Position numbers and translations under genes: made by a program. From Rubrivivax sp. (GTDB lineage: Bacteria; Pseudomonadota; Gammaproteobacteria; Burkholderiales; Burkholderiaceae): a stretch of DNA of 7,429 nucleotides. Positions 6,453-7,429 of this stretch are shown piece after piece. The stretch is from positions 1-7,429 of the forward strand of contig SEEY01000179.1 in NCBI GenBank assembly GCA_004211235.1, given 5' to 3'. The notes beneath the pieces were generated by a model. The model saw nothing but the letters and a program-made list of their open reading frames with translations. It was not told the DNA's origin and did no database searches. Position 1 is the first letter of the stretch, and each line of letters opens with the position of its first letter.

Positions 6453-7019
6453 GTGAGCAAGACCGACAGCCTCGACGACATCACGCCCGAAGGCCTGATG
6501 CTGCCCGTGCCCGGCGTGGATTACGGCCCGCTGGACAGCCTGCTGGGCTATGCGCTGCGCCGCGCGCAGAACGCGCTCTACCTCGACTTCTACCGTGCCA
6601 CCGCCGCATGGGACGTCAGCCCGCAGCGCTACGCGGCGCTGGTGCTGATCGGGCGCAACCCCGGCCTGCGCCAGGGGCTGCTGGGCCAGGCCATGGGCCT
6701 GCACCGCAGCGGCGCGCTGCGCCTGACCGACTGGCTCACCGCGCAAGGCTGGGCCGAGCGCCGCGACGCGCCCGAGGACGCCCGCGCCTGGGGCCTCTTT
6801 TTGACGGCGGCGGGCAAGCGCCGCCTCGTCAAGCTGGAGGCCGCCGTCGCCGAACACGACCGCCAACTGCTTGCCGCACTGGGCGAGCACGGCGCTGCGT
6901 TGAAGGCGGGGCTGGAGCGCCTGGCCTGGGTGGCCACGGCACAGAGCACCGCCCCCAGAACCGCCCCGAGAAGCGCCATGCACGACAAGTCGACAACAAC
7001 CAGGAGACAAAAACCATGA
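6453..7019 (+). CDS. MarR-family transcriptional regulator
   Basis: With GTG 6453 the product has 188 residues. The order of elements is typical of MarR: an N-terminal dimerisation helix (about 27-50, DSLLGYALRRAQNALYLDFY), then a winged helix-turn-helix at about 56-125 with SPQRYAALVLIGRNPG, a recognition helix around HRSGALRLTDWLTAQG (84-99), the wing AERRDAPEDARAWGLFLT, and TAAGKRRL leading to the C-terminal dimer helices. It probably represses the divergent monooxygenase gene and itself through the inverted repeat at 6419-6433, released by a small aromatic or organic-acid ligand; this is inference from family and layout. TTG 6420 and GTG 6447 are alternative starts, but the first lies within the operator. 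After about residue 162 the protein has a low-complexity tail containing TAPRTAPR, which reads through what looks like the leader of the next gene. The stop overlaps that gene's ATG by 4 nt. Confidence 0.88.
   Translation: MSKTDSLDDITPEGLMLPVPGVDYGPLDSLLGYALRRAQNALYLDFYRATAAWDVSPQRYAALVLIGRNPGLRQGLLGQAMGLHRSGALRLTDWLTAQGWAERRDAPEDARAWGLFLTAAGKRRLVKLEAAVAEHDRQLLAALGEHGAALKAGLERLAWVATAQSTAPRTAPRSAMHDKSTTTRRQKP
6948..6971 (+). repeat. 12-bp tandem duplication inside the marR 3' end
   Basis: ACCGCCCCCAGA (6948-6959) is followed directly by ACCGCCCCGAGA (6960-6971), differing at one base. In the marR frame this encodes the repeated peptide TAPR-TAPR (residues 166-173), downstream of the conserved domain. 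It keeps the frame because it is a multiple of three, and looks like a slippage duplication in a dispensable tail. Confidence 0.7.
7002..7006 (+). promoter_or_regulatory. Shine-Dalgarno site of the Bug/TctC gene
   Basis: AGGAG at 7002-7006 lies 9 nt before ATG 7016 and 12 nt before the second ATG at 7019, which favours 7016 as the start. It is the only strong ribosome site seen at a gene start in the window and lies within the last codons of marR. Confidence 0.75.
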
Positions 7020-7429
7020 TGGACCGACGTCACGTTCTCGCCGCGCTCGCGGCCGCACCGCTCGCCGCCCGCGCCCAGGGCCAGCCGCCGCGCATCCTCG
7101 TCGGCTTCCCGGCCGGCGGCTCGGTGGACACGACCGCCCGCCGCTTCGCGGAGTTCGGCCGCGGCAAGCTCGCCGAGACGGTGCTCGTCGAGCAGAAGGT
7201 CGGCGCCGGCGGCCGCATCGCCATCGCCGCGCTGAAGGACGCCGCGGCCGATGGCCAGACGCTGCTGATCAGCCCGTCCTCGATGTTCACGATCTATCCG
7301 CATGCCTACCGCAAGCTGGCCTACAACCCCGCGACCGACGTCATCCCCGTCGCGCCGCTGGCGCTGTCCACCTGCGGCTTCGGCGTCGGGCCGATGGTGC
7401 CGGCCAGCGTCAAGACCTTGCAGCAGTTC
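7016..7429 (+). CDS. Bug/TctC-family tripartite tricarboxylate transporter substrate-binding protein, N-terminal part
   Basis: The open frame from ATG 7016 runs off the window after 138 codons, about 40% of the usual 320 or so residues. It begins with a signal peptide: a twin-Arg (MMDRRHVL), a hydrophobic Ala/Leu core and a likely cleavage near AARAQG at about residue 22, so export by Tat or Sec is expected. The mature start RILVGFPAGGSVDTTARRFA is the hallmark of Bug proteins, followed by KVGAGGRIAIAALKDAAADG and LLISPSSMFTIYPH, all typical of the family. Bug proteins capture carboxylates or aromatic acids in the periplasm, often for TctAB-type permeases; no tctA or tctB is visible here. The ATG overlaps the marR stop (ATGA), so the two genes form an operon. 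The ligand may be the substrate, or a relative of it, of the divergent monooxygenase. Confidence 0.9.
   Translation, partial: MMDRRHVLAALAAAPLAARAQGQPPRILVGFPAGGSVDTTARRFAEFGRGKLAETVLVEQKVGAGGRIAIAALKDAAADGQTLLISPSSMFTIYPHAYRKLAYNPATDVIPVAPLALSTCGFGVGPMVPASVKTLQQF

Noticed and set aside
6398..6484. Upstream extension of the monooxygenase by 29 residues to 6484
   Set aside because: It would run through the operator and both promoters, and the Rossmann fold begins immediately after ATG 6397 as expected for the family.
6629..7303. Open frame on the - strand across marR and the Bug gene
   Set aside because: It spans two genes with clear family motifs on the + strand; its composition is that of a GC-rich shadow frame.

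Overview
This is a GC-rich (about 70%) chromosomal segment. The gene set suggests a betaproteobacterium, most likely order Burkholderiales: the long, yeast-like form of SAICAR synthase (PurC), a Bug/TctC-type solute-binding protein, and a Ser/Thr kinase with a style of catalytic core and cysteine-containing tail that I associate with that group. This taxonomic call comes from family recognition, not from a search.

Layout. (1) 1-156: the 3' end of purC on the + strand. (2) 153-1277: a helical-repeat (TPR-like) protein of unknown function whose ATG overlaps the purC stop, so it is probably translationally coupled. (3) 1278-1525: a non-coding gap with a small hairpin and a probable start-proximal promoter. 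(4) 1526-3223: a membrane-anchored Hanks-type Ser/Thr kinase with a cytosolic kinase domain, one transmembrane helix, an Ala/Pro-rich periplasmic linker and a short four-cysteine tail. (5) 3236-5146 on the - strand: a calcineurin-like metallophosphoesterase fused to a C-terminal multi-pass membrane domain. It converges on the kinase gene with only 12 bp between the stop codons. (6) 5180-6397 on the - strand: a PhzS-like FAD-dependent monooxygenase. (7) 6453-7019 on the + strand: a MarR-family regulator, divergent from the monooxygenase. (8) 7016-7429 on the + strand: the N-terminal third of a Bug/TctC periplasmic solute-binding protein, overlapping the marR stop and cut by the window end.

How the genes may work together. 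The right-hand block (monooxygenase / MarR / Bug protein) looks like a small inducible module. A 15-bp inverted repeat in the 55-bp divergent gap overlaps the predicted monooxygenase promoter and lies just upstream of the marR -10 box. The simplest model is that MarR represses both directions and is relieved by an aromatic or organic-acid ligand, which the Bug protein helps import and the flavoenzyme hydroxylates. The middle block, kinase and metallophosphoesterase, may concern membrane-linked signalling, but the tail-to-tail layout does not prove a shared pathway.

The most interesting cross-cutting pattern is that four gene starts (kinase, metallophosphoesterase, monooxygenase, marR) each have a -10-like hexamer ending 6-8 nt upstream of the start codon and no Shine-Dalgarno sequence. 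Three of the four hexamers are identical (TACCCT). This predicts leaderless or nearly leaderless mRNAs and decides several start codons. By contrast, the operon-internal Bug gene has a clear AGGAG site. I saw no tRNA, rRNA, CRISPR array, insertion sequence or phage gene, and no clearly undescribed defence or mobile system.
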